From Chara braunii (taxonomy: Eukaryota; Streptophyta; Charophyceae; Charales; Characeae), in assembly GCA_003427395.1 (NCBI GenBank), contig BFEA01000637.1:648872-681252 (forward strand): 32,381 nt of DNA. Direction: 5' to 3'. The notes under the pieces are model-generated. The model had not been told where the DNA came from. It searched no databases and saw nothing but the letters and a program-made list of their open reading frames with translations. How positions within the stretch are numbered: the first letter of the stretch is position 1; every line of letters begins with the position of its first letter. Below, in pieces: positions 1 to 11,632 of this stretch. Position numbers and translations under genes: made by a program.

Positions 1-670
1 ACCGCTTGGGGATGCGTGCGGCCGTTCGGGCCAAAGGAGGACCCAAAAAAAAAAAAAAAAAAAAAATCGGAAAAAAAGATATGTTATGAAGAAAACAAAA
101 TTCAGCAAGATTGCATGAGCATTACATCCAAATTCCTTACCAATTTAGAAATAAAAATAAAATACGAAAAACAAATACTAATAAAAAAAATAAAATAAAA
201 AAAATAGCGAGTGCGCAAGCACTTTTCAACACCGCCATCTTTGGAGATTTTTCATTTTTGTTTGGCACAGCTAAACGCCCTGAAAATTAACAGATGTGTA
301 CTTCACATAATGCAAAACCCACTAAAAAAGCTTCAAAAAATAATAAAATTGGTTAAACCATGAACTAAAGTGAAAACAAAAAGTAAAAAGTAAAAACAAA
401 ATTGGGCGAGCACGTTTTGAGACTGCCATCTTTGGCAATTTTTAATTCTTATTTGGCTGAGACAAATGAATTGAAAATTAATATTCATGTACCTCATCTC
501 ATAGATAACTCACAAAAAACAATCTAGAAACTAAAAGTTATTTTTAGGCCCCGAAATAAGTTTTGGCGGGGACCGAACGCCGCCAAGTTCGGACCCCGTT
601 CGGGACCCCGAACTCCCGTACGTACGGAGATCTGCCCCGGGACCTCCGTACGTACGGGCTGGTGACCCTG
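1..670 (-). mobile_element. hAT-like non-autonomous element, cut by window start
   Basis: The right terminus at 651-670 reads, on the minus strand, CAGGGTCACCAGCCCGTACG, which matches the termini at 1671 and 31921. Inside are GC-rich GTACGTACGGAGG/TTCGGGGTCC blocks, two copies of a GCCATCTTTGG motif (near 225 and 427) and a subterminal AAATTCCTTACCAA core near 129. The same order, inverted, is seen in the element at 1671-2430. There is no coding capacity. The left end lies at or beyond the window edge, so its target duplication cannot be checked; the right flank is TATATATA. Confidence 0.7.
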
Positions 671-740
671 TATATATATATATATATATTTATATCTATA
701 TATATATGTGACAATATATATATATATTTTTTTTTTTGGT
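671..740. repeat. (TA)n microsatellite with poly(T)
   Basis: Imperfect TA dinucleotide run ending in about eleven T, directly outside the CAGGG terminus of the preceding element. It may have been the insertion target. Confidence 0.9.
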
Positions 741-929
741 CTTTGATTTTTTACTCCTGATTGGCTACGAATTTGAATATTAGTCCAGGGCAAAAGTTGC
801 TTGTATTGTTATTCTACATAACATATATTTTTCAGATTTTTTAGATATATATATTTTTAAAATATTTTTTATGTTCACGTTCGAAGGGTTTTTTGTTCCC
901 GTTCGCCTCCGAATGCGAACACGGTGCTG
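741..929 (+). mobile_element. Right-end fragment of an older CAGGG-family element
   Basis: The order of blocks (AATTTGAATATTAGTCCAGG, then a poly-T stretch, then GTTCACGTTCG and CCGTTCGCC, ending ...GGTGCTG at the edge of the satellite) parallels the right end of the element at 1671-2430 (AATTTGGATATAATGCTCGG ... CACGTTCGG ... CAGCTCTG). I infer an older, more diverged copy, possibly the host of the nested insertion at 1-670. Confidence 0.45.
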
Positions 930-1670
930 CATAGCATGCAGATATAAAGTAAAAAAGATACTAGTTAAAAAACTCTGAAGTGTTTGTCGGTAACGAAACA
1001 CCAAATCTACATGCGGATATAAGTTTAAAAAAGTCAAAGTGAAATCCTAAAAACCCGGAAGTGTGTTTCGGTAACGAAACACCGAATATACAGACGGATA
1101 TAAGGTTAAAAAAATACTAAGTAGAATCCCAAAAACCCCGAAGTCTGCTTCGGTAACGGAACACCTAATCTACACACGAATATAAAGTTAAAAAAAAATA
1201 CTAAGTAAAATCATCAAAACCCCGAAGTGTGTTTCGGAAACAAAACACCGAATCTACATGCGAAAATAAGTATGAAAAAGTCAAAGTGAAAACCCGAAAA
1301 CCCTGACGGGTGTTTCGGTATCGAAACACTGAATATACATAGAGATATAAAGTTAAAACAATACTAAGTAAAATCTTGAAAGCCCCCAAGTGTGTTTTGG
1401 TAACGACACAGCTAATATACATACAGATATAAAGTAAAAAAATACTTAGTAAAATCTTGAAAACCTCAAAGTGTGTTTCAGTAACTAAACACCGAATCTA
1501 CACGCTGATATAAAGTTAATAAAAATAAAGTAAAATCTTGAATAGCCCGAATTGTGTTTCGGTAATGAAACATGAAATCTACATGCAGATAAAAGTCCAG
1601 AAAAATCAAAGTAAAATCTCGAAAACCCCGAGGTGTATTTCGGTAATAAAACACCGAATATACATACGGA
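930..1670. repeat. Satellite array, block 1
   Basis: About nine tandem monomers of the window's main satellite. Each carries a variant of GTGTTTCGGTAACGAAACAC followed by CGAATCTACATGCGGATA, then an A-form (AAGTCCAAAAAAGTCAAAG) or B-form (AAGTTAAAAAAATACTAAG) spacer. Monomers here are quite diverged. Minus-strand open frames (peptides like FRYRNTLRGF) are by-products of repetition. Confidence 0.93.
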
Positions 1671-2430
1671 CAGGGTTATCAGCCTATACGTACAGAGGCC
1701 CCCAGGCGAACCTCCATACGTTCGTGCGTTTGGGGTCCGAACGTGAAGGGGTTCGGCCCCCGCCAAAAAGTATTTTGGCGCCAAAAAATAACTTCTTTTT
1801 TTTTTTGCGTTTTCTATGATGTTAGGTGCATGCCTATAAATTTTGAAATAATTTTTCTCAGCCAAAAAACAATAAACAATCTCCTAAGATAGAGGTATCA
1901 AAACGTGCTCACCCATTCACAATTTGTTTTTTTTTTCACTTTTTACCTATTGTCTTGACTTTATTCCGGGGCCTAAACAATCTTATTACTCTTCGAAACT
2001 TGTTTCTTGAGTTTTTTATCATATGAAGTACACATGTAGAAAATTTCAGGTCATTTGGATTTGCCGAAAAAAACTGAAAAAATCGTCAAAGATGGCGGTG
2101 TCAAAAACGGGCTTGCGCACTCACTGATTTTAATTCTCTAATTTCTCTTTCTATTTTTTTTTATTGTTCTTATTAGTATTTATTTTTTGTATTGTATTTT
2201 AATTTCAAATTTGGTAAGGAATTTGGATATAATGCTCGGCCAAAGGTTCTTTATTTTATTTTTCAGCACAACACATGTTTTTTTTCGGATTGTTTTGAGT
2301 TTTGTTTTTTTTTTTAGAGGGGGGGGGGATTCACGTTCGGCCCAAACGAGCGAACACATTCCCAAGGGGTCCTGGACGTTCGGGTGTTTGGGCTCGGACG
2401 TTCGACATGTCCCGAACGCCAGCAGCTCTG
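1671..2430 (+). mobile_element. hAT-like non-autonomous element (MITE) in the satellite
   Basis: A 760-bp insertion that splits the satellite. It begins CAGGGTTATCAGCC and ends AGCAGCTCTG, i.e. imperfect inverted ends of the CAGGG type. It is flanked by an 8-bp target duplication, CATACGGA (1663-1670) and CATACGAA (2431-2438), one mismatch. CAGGG-like ends and 8-bp duplications are typical of hAT superfamily elements. Internally there are two AAGATNGNGGTNTCAAAA-like blocks (1889 and 2090), the subterminal core at 2198-2240 and a poly-G tract near 2320. No ORF resembling a transposase is present. Confidence 0.8.
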
Positions 2431-3560
2431 CATACGAATATAAACTTGGAAAAAACTAAGAAAAATTCAGGATACTTCGAAGTGTGTTTCGGTAACGGAA
2501 CACCGAATCTATACTCGGATAGAAAGTTAAAAACTATACTGAGTAAAATCTAAAAAAAAACGAAGTGTGCTTCGGTAATGAAACACCAAATCTACACTCG
2601 GATATAAGTCCAAAAAAATCAAAGTAAAATCCCGAAAGCCCTGAAGTGTGTTTCGGTAACGAAACACCAAATCTACACAATGATACAAAGTTTAAAAAAA
2701 TTCTAAGTAAAATCATGAAAACCCCAAAACGTTTTTCAGTAAAGAAACATGGAATCTGAATTCGGATATAAGTCCAAAAAAGTCAAAGTGAAATCCCGAA
2801 AACCCCAACGTTTATTTCGATAACGAAACACCAAGTATGCATAATACCAAGTAAAATCCGGAAAACCTTGAAGTGTGTTTAGGTAACGGAACACCGAACC
2901 TCCACGCGGATAGAAAGTTAAAAAAAGTACTATTTAAAATCCCGAAAACCCCAAAGTGTGTTTTGGTACCGAAACACCGAATCTACATGTGGATACAAGT
3001 CGAAAAATGTCAAAGTAAAATCATGAAAATCCTGAGTGTGTTCTGGTAACGAAACACCTAATCTACACACGGATACAAATCTAAAAAAAATACTAAGTAA
3101 AATCAAAAAAACATTGAAGTGGGTTTCGATAACCAAACACCGAATCAATAATCGGATATAAGTCCAAAAAAATTACAAGTAAAATCTCGAGAACCCCGAC
3201 GTGGGTTTCTATAACGGAACGCCTAATCTACACGCGGATAGAAAATTAAAAGAAATACTAAGTAAAATCCCCCAAACCCCGAAGGGTGTTTCGTTACCGA
3301 AACACCGAATCTACATGCGGATATAAGTCCAAAAGAGTCAAAGTAATCATAAGGAGGTTTTCATAGAGAGAGAAAATATTTTGCACTAATAACTCCACGC
3401 GGATAGAAAATTAAAAGAAATACTAAGTTAAATCCCCCAAACCCCGAAGTGTGTTTCGGTAACGAAACACCGAATCTACATGCGGATATAAGTCCAAAAA
3501 AGTCAAAGTAATCATAAGGAGGTTTTCATAAAGAGAGAAAATATTTTGCACTAATAACTC
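2431..3560. repeat. Satellite array, block 2
   Basis: Continuation of the A/B satellite after the element at 1671-2430. The rightmost part (3231-3560) is a near-perfect 165-bp tandem duplication listed separately. Confidence 0.93.
3231..3560. repeat. Recent 165-bp tandem duplication (two units)
   Basis: Units 3231-3395 and 3396-3560 are nearly identical, far more so than neighbouring monomers. Each holds a B-spacer, one palindrome monomer, an A-spacer, and then about 50 bp of non-satellite sequence (ATAAGGAGGTTTTCATA ... ATTTTGCACTAATAACTC). The foreign block at the edge of the satellite was therefore copied together with the satellite. Confidence 0.9.
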
Positions 3561-4458
3561 CACTCAGATAGTCAAATCATTGTCTTGTCATCTTATATAC
3601 TTGCCTACCCTACTCCCACCTTCACCCAACTCCACCCAACCGAATACCTCACGCTCAGCATCCCTACTGATACAAGGAAGAAACGGAGGATAAAGTGTAT
3701 GTGAAAGGCGCTCAGACCCAACAGATACTTTGATAGAGTCCACGAAAACCGCCCCGTGTGCGCGATCACCATATTATTCCACCTGCAAAAAGCAGAACAC
3801 ACTAAGGCAAACAAGAAACACAAGCCGAAAAAATACCAAGGAAGAACACCAACTGATGCAAATCACGAGAGTGGACGGCGCCAACTGTCACGAGGCATCA
3901 TACACCTATGTCCCTGAAAACCGTTGTGACGAAGAAGAGATTCACACTGACACCGATACAGCTTAGCCGTTGACGATGGTGCATCACCACGATCACAGAA
4001 AGAACAAACGCACATTCTGAACTTAGCCAATCAGACCGCAATATGAATGATGCAAACCCGCTCACTCAAGCAATCTGCCCTGGCTCCACTGGTGCGCCCA
4101 CACACAATCGCTGGCATCGAATGAGGGACCGACCCAAGTACTTCAAACAGTAATATAGCAGAAAGGCAGACCGAAACCCTTATGGTTCCTGAAAATCACC
4201 ATACCCCTGAAAACCATGTGCTATGCACTATGGGCCTGACTCATGAGAACAAGCACTCTTAAGGCACTCAGTGTCGCGTCAAAAAATTCAACAAGGAACC
4301 ATCCAAAGGGTAGCTTCCATGCGCACCCGCCCCAGTCCTCGTAACCCACTACCCGACTCTCACCCCCCAGTCCTTACCCGCTATCCGGTCCTCGCCCCCG
4401 GAAGAAAGGATAAAGCACTTTCAGGGGCACGTTTTGGCAATGCGGCCATAAATAAACC
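3561..4458. other. Non-satellite block within the array, possible LTR-retroelement relic
   Basis: About 900 bp of moderate GC content between satellite blocks 2 and 3. No reading frame longer than about 80 codons resembles a known protein. On the minus strand TGACA (3890-3886) is followed, after GT, by TGGCGCCGTCCACTCTCG (3883-3866), which resembles a retrotransposon LTR end plus a primer-binding site beginning TGGCGCC (tRNA-Asp-like). If so, the LTR would occupy about 3886-4458 on the minus strand. No second LTR and no gag-pol are visible, so this is tentative. Confidence 0.3.
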
Positions 4459-6140
4459 AGAATCTACAAGCGGATCTACACGCGGATAGAAAGTTGGATA
4501 CAAAGTTAAAAAAAAAAAAAAACTCAAATTCGAAAAACCCCAAAGTGGATTTCTTTAACGAAACACTAAATCAATTAGATGATATACGTCCAAAAAAATC
4601 AAAGTGAAATCTACACAACCCCGAAGTGTGTTTTTGTAACGAAACATCGAATATACATATGCATATGAAGTTAAAAAAATACAAAGTAAGATCTTGAAAA
4701 CCCCGAACAGTGTTTCAGTAACGGAACACCGAATCTACACGCGAATAGAAAATTAAAAACGAAATACTAAGTGAAATCTCAAAAACGCAGAAGTGTTTCG
4801 GTAATGAAACACCGAATCTACATGTGTATATAAGTCAAAAAAAGGAAAAGAAAAATCATGGAAAACCCGAATTGTGTTTCAGTAATGAAACAAAGAATCT
4901 ACAAACGCATATAAACTTAAAAACAAAATACTAAGTAAAATCCTTAAAACCACGAAGTCGGTTTCGATGATGTAACACCGAATCAATAAGCGAATATAAG
5001 TCCAAAAAAGTCAAAGTAAAATTTTGAAAACCCCTAGTATATTTCAATAACGAAACACCGAATATACATACAGATATAACGTTAAAAAAATGTAAAGTAA
5101 AATCCCGAAAACCCCGAAGTGTGTTTCGATAAAAGAACACTTAATCTACATGAGGATAGAAAGTAAAAAAAAATACTAAGTTAAATTTTAAAAACCCCAA
5201 AGTGTGTTTCAGTAACGAAACACCGAATCTAGATGTGGATATAACTCCAAACAGTTCAACGTAAAATCTTGAAAAACTCGAAGTGTGTTTAGGTAACGAA
5301 ACATTGAATCTACCACGGAAATAAAGTTTACAAAAACACCAAGTACAATATTAAAAACCCCGAAGTGTGTTTTGGTAACGAAACATCGAATCTAAATGCG
5401 GATATAAAAAAAAAAAAAAGTCAAAGTAAAATCCCAAAAAACCCAAAGTGTATTTTGGTAAAGAAACAATGAATACAGATACGAATATAAAGTTAAAATA
5501 ATAGTCCGTTTCGGTAACGGAACACCGAATCTACACGCGGATAGAAAGTTTAAAAAATTACTAAGTAAAATCACAAAAATCGTGAAGAATGTTTCGGTAA
5601 TAAAACACGAATCTACATGTGGATACAAGTCGAAAAATATCGCAGTAAAATCTCAAAAACCCCGTACTATGTTTCGCAAACGAAACAATGAATCTTTACA
5701 CGTATATAAAAAAAAAAAAAAAACATAGTAAGTAAAATCATGAAAACCCCGAAGCGGATGTCGGTAACGAAACACTGAATCAATATCCCGATGTAAGTTC
5801 AAACAACTCGAAGTAAATCTCGAAAACCCCGAACTGTGTTTCTCTAACGAAACACTGAATATACATATGGATATGCAGTTAAAAAAATGCTAGGTAAAAC
5901 CCCGAAAACCCGGAAGTGTGTTTCAGTAACGAAATACCGAATCTATGTGTGGATATAAGTCTGAAAAACAAAAAGCACAATCCCGAAAACCCTGAAGTAT
6001 GTTTCAGTAACGAAACACCAAATATACATTCGGATATAAAGTAAAAAAGTAACAAAAAAATACAAAGAAAATTTTTGAAAACCTTGAAGTGTGTTTCGGT
6101 AACGGAATACCGAATCTACACGTGAATGTAAAGTGAAAAC
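4459..6140. repeat. Satellite array, block 3
   Basis: About 20 diverged A/B monomers with the GTGTTTCG/CGAAACAC palindrome, starting abruptly at the edge of the non-satellite block (AATCTACAAGCGGAT) and ending at the GTGAAAAC target duplication of the next insertion. Confidence 0.93.
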
Positions 6141-6520
6141 CTGCGTAGCACGGTGAACGTGTTCTCGGCCCTTCCCTTTCGGGTGACGTTCGCCCGTTCG
6201 CAAGAACAGGTCAATAATAAGTTCGTGAGAACATGTTCTGGAGGCCGGCGAATGGGTTTGGCCTAGGCCGGTAACGGTCGCCGGCAGGCGAGGGAATCGG
6301 GTCTGTGGTCGTCCGTGTGGCGGGGGGATGGGCGCGGGAATTAGGTCCAGGTAGAGTACCGGAGGAGGGGAAGGGTCAGTTTCGAATTCGAATTATTTGA
6401 AACCGCCCTCGCATAGCCCCGCGCTCCAGCTGCTGCCACGTCTGTCGCCCATGGTTGTCAGGTAATCCTCCTCCTCCTCGTCCTCCTCCACCCCGATAGC
6501 CTGCCCACGATGGCCCCGTC

Positions 6521-6552
6521 TGCATGTGTGTATGTGTGTGTGTGTTTGTGTA

Positions 6553-6646
<94 letters not shown>

Positions 6647-6715
6647 TGTCTATGTGTGTGCCCTCGTGTGTGTATGTGTGTGTGTATGAGTGTGTCTCTG
6701 TGTATGTGTGTGTCG
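6521..6715. repeat. (GT)n microsatellite
   Basis: Long GT dinucleotide run with occasional TATG, CT and GA interruptions inside the 6141-7438 element. Peptides read from it (poly-HT, poly-CV) are artefacts. Confidence 0.97.
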
Positions 6716-7053
6716 AGGAGGCAGACATTGCATTGCAGAGACACACACACAGTCAAAGTGGGCAGCCTTGTGAGTAAGAGACACAGTAAAAGAGGAGTTG
6801 CAAGAACAATGAAAGGGGTACCCCAAGGACAATAAAAAACTGTCTAATTATAAAACTTCTTTAATATATCCCAAATGCTCTCATTGTCTGCAATAGGCTA
6901 ACCTAGAGCAACAAAAAGGAAATAAAATTTGATGCAAAATCCTGCTAATGGAGGTAATAAGATTACAAAATAACAAAAACGTAAAAGTAACTGCTTTGAT
7001 TCTGGATTTATTCACCTAGTTGGAATCAGGGTTGTTGTGGGGAAAATTTAAAA

Positions 7054-7065
7054 CACACAGATACA

Positions 7066-7133
<68 letters not shown>
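7054..7133. repeat. (CA)n microsatellite
   Basis: CA dinucleotide run of about 35 units, inside the same element and in opposite sense to the GT run at 6521-6715. The two could pair as a long hairpin. Confidence 0.97.
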
Positions 7134-7134
<1 letters not shown>

Positions 7135-7160
7135 TTTTCTCTGTACACACACATTATAGT

Positions 7161-7330
7161 AGAGGGGGGGGGGGGCCGGGGCCGGGGGTTTCTCCCCCCC
7201 CCCCCCCCCCCCCCCCACCCAAAAACCAACAGTTTTTTTTTCCCTTTCCCCCCCCCCTAAAAAGGGGGGGGGGGGGTCCGGGGCCAGGGGTTTTCCCCCC
7301 CCCCCCCCCCCCCCCCCCCCCCCACCCAAA
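7161..7330. repeat. Poly(G)/poly(C) tracts, tandem duplicated
   Basis: Two successive modules of a G-run, GGCCGGGG-like, then a long C-run (about 24 and 30 C), separated by a short TTTTTCCC segment. The modules can form G-quadruplex, i-motif or G-C hairpins. Run lengths may be unreliable in an assembly. Confidence 0.9.
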
Positions 7331-7438
7331 AAAAAAATAATAATAAAATATGTTCGTGTTCGCCAATTTTTCAGGCCCGAAGACGTTCGGGCGAATGTGT
7401 TTACGTTCACCATCGGACGAGAACCACTTGCAACGCAG

Positions 7439-10400
7439 GTGAAAACACAATACTAAATAAAATCCCGAGAACCTTGAAGTGTGTTTCGGTAACGAAACAC
7501 TGAATTTACACATAGATATAAGTCAAATAACGTCCAAGTATAATCCTGAAAACCCCGAAGGTTGTTTCCGTAATGAAACACTGAACATATATACGGATAT
7601 AAAGTAAAAACATATATTAGTGAAATCGTGAAAACACCGAAGTGTGTCTCTATAACGAAGCACCAAATCTAAATGCAGATGTAAAATTAAGAAAAAAATA
7701 TATTATGAAAGATCCCGAAAACCCCGAAGTGTGTTTTGGTAACGGAACACCAGATCTACACGTGGATAGAAAGTTAAAAAAAATACTAAGTAAAATCCCA
7801 AAAACCCTAATGTGTGTTTCGATAACGAAACACAGAATCTACTTACAGATATAATTCAAAAAAAAAAAAAGTAAAATCATGAAAACCCCGAAGTGTGTTT
7901 CAGTAATGGAACACTTAATCTACACATGCGTATAAATTTTGAAAATACACTATGTAAAATCTTGAAAACCCCGAAGCGGGTTTCGGTAATGAAACATCAA
8001 ATCAATAAACGGATATAAGTCCAAAAAAATCAAAGTAAGATCTTGAAAACCCCGAGGTGTATTTTGGTAACGAAATGCCGAACTCACATACAAATATGAA
8101 CTTCAAAAATACTAAGTAAGATCCCGAAAACCGCGAAGTGTGTTTCGGTAACAAAACACTGAATCTATAAATGGATAGAAAGTATAAAAAAAAACTCAGT
8201 AAAATTTCGAAAACCCCAAAATGTGTTTCAGTAACGAAACGCCGAATCTACATGCGAATATAAGTCCAAAAAAATCAACGTAAAATCATGAAAACCTCGA
8301 AGTGTGTTTAGGTAACGAAACACTCAATCTACGTACAGAGATAAAGTTCACAAAAATACTAAGCAAAATCCTAAAAACCTCGAAGTGTCTCTCGGTAACG
8401 AAACATCAAATTTACATGCGAATACAAGTGCAAAAAAGTAAAAGTGAAATTCTTAAGACCTCAAAGTATATTCGGTAACAATACACTCAATATACATACG
8501 AATATAAAATTAAAATAATACGAAGTGAAATCTGGAAAGCCTTGAAGTGTGTTTGGGTAACGGAATACCGAATCTACACGCGGATAGAAAGTTAAAAAAA
8601 TTACGAAGTAAAATCCTGAAAACCCCGAACTGTGTTTCGGTAACGAAACACCGAATCTACATGTGGATATAGGTTGAAAAATATCATAGTAAAATCTCGA
8701 AAGCCCCAAAGTGTGTTTTGGTAACGAAACACCGAATCTACACACGTATATAAAGTTTAAAAAAAAAAATGTCAGGTAATGGAACATCGAATCTACACTC
8801 GGATAAAAAGTGAAATCAAAATACTAACGAAAATCCCGAAAAACCCGAAGTGTGTTTTGGTAACGAAACATTGAATCTACATGCAGATATAAGTTCAACA
8901 GCGTCTAAGTATAATCCTGAAAAACCCCAAAGTTTGTTTCGGTAGCGAAACACTGAATATACATACGGATATAAAGTTAAAAAAAAAGTTAAGTGAAATC
9001 ATAAAAACCCGAAGTATCTTTCAATAACGAAGTACTAAATCTATATGTGGATATAAAGTTAAAAAAATAATAATAATCTGAAAGATCCTGAAAACCCCGA
9101 AGTGTGTTTCGCTAACCAAACATCGAATCTACACGCGGATAGAAAGCTAAAAAGCGTACTGAGTAAGATCCCCCAAACCCCGAAGTGTGTTTCGGTAACG
9201 AAACAACAAATCTACATGCGGATATAAATCCCCCAAAAAGTCAAAGTAAAATCACGAAAACCTCAGCGTGCGTTTCGGTAATGAAACACCGAATCTACAC
9301 ACGGATATAAAGTTAAAAAAAAAATACTGAAAAACCTGAAGTCGATCTCACAATGAAACACCGAATAAATAAGTGGATACAAGTTTCAAAAAATCAAAGT
9401 AAAATCTCGAAATTCCCAAAGTGCATGTGGTAACGAAACACCGAATATACATACGAATATGAAGTTATCGATTTACTAAGTAAAATCTTCAAAACCCCGA
9501 AGAGAGTTTCGGTAACAGAACATCGAATCTATACCCGAATAGAAAGTTAAAAAAAATACTAAGTAAAATTTTGAATCCCCGAAGTGTGTTTCAGTAACTA
9601 AACACCGAATCTATATGCAGATATAAGTTGAAACAAATCGACATAAAATCGCAAAAACCCCAAAGTGTATTTCGGGAACGAAACACCGAATCAACACACA
9701 AATATAAAGTTTTAAAAAAGACTAAGTAGATTCCTAAACACCCCGAAGTCTGTTTCGGTAACGAAACATCGAATCTAGATGCAGATATAAGTAAAAAAAA
9801 ATCAAAGAGAAATCCCGAGAACCACAAAATGTATTTCAGTAACGAAACACCAAATATGCATACGAATATAAAGTTAAGAAAATACTCAGCAAAATCCGAA
9901 AAACCTGGAAGTGTGTTTCGGTAACTTCACACTGAATCTACACACGCATAAAAAGTTGAAAAAACTACTAAGTAAAATCCCAAAAACCCCAAAGTGTATT
10001 TCAGTAATTAAAAATCGACTCTACATGTGGATGAAACTTGAAAAATGTCAAAGTGAGATCTTGAAAACCCCAAAGTCTGTTTCGGTAACGAAACACCGAA
10101 TCCACACATGGATACAAAGTTAAAAAAAAATACTAAGTAAAATCCTGAAAACCTCGAAGTGGGTTTCGGTAACGAAACATTGAATCAATAAACGAATATA
10201 AGTAAAAAGAAATCAAAGTAAAATTTCGACAACCCCGAACATCGAATATACATATGCATATGAAGTTAAAAAAAATACTATGTAATATCAAAAAATCCCC
10301 GAAGTGTGTTTCGGTAACGGAACATCGAATCTACACGTGGATAGAAAGTTAAAACAAATACTAAGTCAAATGCTAAGAACCCCAAAGTGTTTTTCGGTAA

Positions 10401-11632
10401 CAAAACACTGAATCTACATGTGGATATAAGTCCAAAACCACGAAAGGAAAATCTTGAAAACCCCGAAGTGTGTTACGATAAAGAAATATTGAATCTACAT
10501 ATGCATATAAAGTTAAAAAAAAAACACCGAATCAATAAGCGGATATAAAATAAAAAACGTAAAATCTTGAAAACCCCGAACTGTATTTCGGTAACGAAAC
10601 ACGTAATATATATGCAAAAATGAAGTTAAAAAAATACTAAGTGAAATCCCGAAATCCATAAAGTTTGTTTCGGTCATAGAACACTGAATCTACACGCGGA
10701 TAGAAAGTAAAAAAAATACTAAGAAAAATCTTGAAAACCCCGAAGTGTGTTTTGGTAACGAAGCACTGAATCTACATGCGGATATAAATCCATAAAAATT
10801 AACGTAAAATCCTGAAAAACCCCAAGTCTGTGTAAGTAACGAAACACTGAATCTACACACGGATATAAAGTTTTCAAAAATACTAAGTAAAATCCTAAAA
10901 ACCCCGAAGTGTGTTTTGGTAACGAAACATCGAATCTAAATAAGAATCTAAGTCAAAAAAAGTCAATGTGGAATCCTGAAATCCCCAAAGTGTGTTTCGG
11001 TGACGAAACACTGAATATACATACGAATATAAAGTTAAAATAATACTAAGTGAAATCCCGAAAAACTCGAAGTTTGTTTCGGTCAAGGAACACCGAATCT
11101 ACACGTGGGTAGAAAGCTAAAAATAATACTTCGTAAAATCTTGAAAATCCCGAAGTGTGTTTCAGTTCAGTGACAAAACACCGAATCTACATGCGGATAC
11201 AAGTCACAAATGTCAAAGTAAAATCCTCAAAACCCCGAAGTGTGTTTCGGTAAAGAAACACAGAATCTGCACACGGATATAAAGTTAAAAAAAGATAGTA
11301 AGTAAAATCATGAAAACCCCAAAGTGGGTTTTGGTAACAAAACACTAAATATACATACGGATATGAAATTAAAAAAAATACTAAGTAAAAACTTCAAAAC
11401 CCTGAAGTGTGTTTCGGTAGTGAAATACCGAATCTATATGTGGATATAAGTCCGAAAAACTCAAAGCATAATCTAGAATACCCCGAAGTGTATTTCAGTA
11501 AAGAAACACCGAATATACATATAATATGAAGTTAAAAAATACGAAAACAATACTAAGTAAAATCCCGAAAATCATAAAGTATGTTTCGGTAATAGAATAA
11601 TGAATCTACGTGCGCATATAAAGTGAAAAAAC
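7439..11632. repeat. Satellite array, block 4 (largest)
   Basis: About 50 monomers. In a clean stretch near 8570-8740 successive monomers measure about 83 and 81 bp. A-form spacers (AAGTCCAAAAAA.TCAAAG) tend to alternate with B-form spacers (AAAGTTAAAAAAATACTAAG), giving a dimeric period of about 160-165 bp. The palindrome GTGTTTCGGTAACGAAACAC is the best conserved part. No gene is embedded here. Confidence 0.95.
11618..11632 (+). repeat. Target-site duplication of the SINE, left copy
   Basis: ATAAAGTGAAAAAAC, repeated exactly at 12321-12335. The 15-bp length fits LINE-type target-primed insertion. Confidence 0.9.

Larger units (their letters stand above)
6141..7438. mobile_element. 1.3-kb non-autonomous DNA transposon with 8-bp TSD
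   Basis: An insertion between satellite blocks 3 and 4, flanked by a perfect 8-bp duplication GTGAAAAC (6133-6140 and 7439-7446). The left end reads CTGCGTAGCACGG; the reverse complement of the right end reads CTGCGTTGCAAGTGG. Both ends also carry GGTGAACGT and TTCGCCCG blocks, giving imperfect subterminal inverted repeats. The interior is microsatellite and homopolymer sequence with no transposase ORF. The 8-bp duplication suggests hAT-type mobilisation in trans; the ends differ from the CAGGG family. Confidence 0.8.

Noticed and set aside
3231-3560. CRISPR-like array from the repeated palindromes
   Set aside because: Units are contiguous eukaryotic satellite monomers with homologous spacers, not unique spacers, and there are no cas genes.
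6376-6835. Poly-HT, poly-CV and related frames of more than 100 codons
   Set aside because: They are translations of the (GT)n microsatellite.
7020-7513. Glycine/proline-rich frames
   Set aside because: They read through (CA)n and poly(G)/poly(C) tracts on both strands.
8461-8787. 108-codon minus-strand frame and similar frames throughout the satellite (repeating FRYRNTL..GF peptide)
   Set aside because: They follow the satellite monomer, whose length is often near a multiple of three. Start and stop positions vary between blocks and no domain is present, so they are by-products of repetition.
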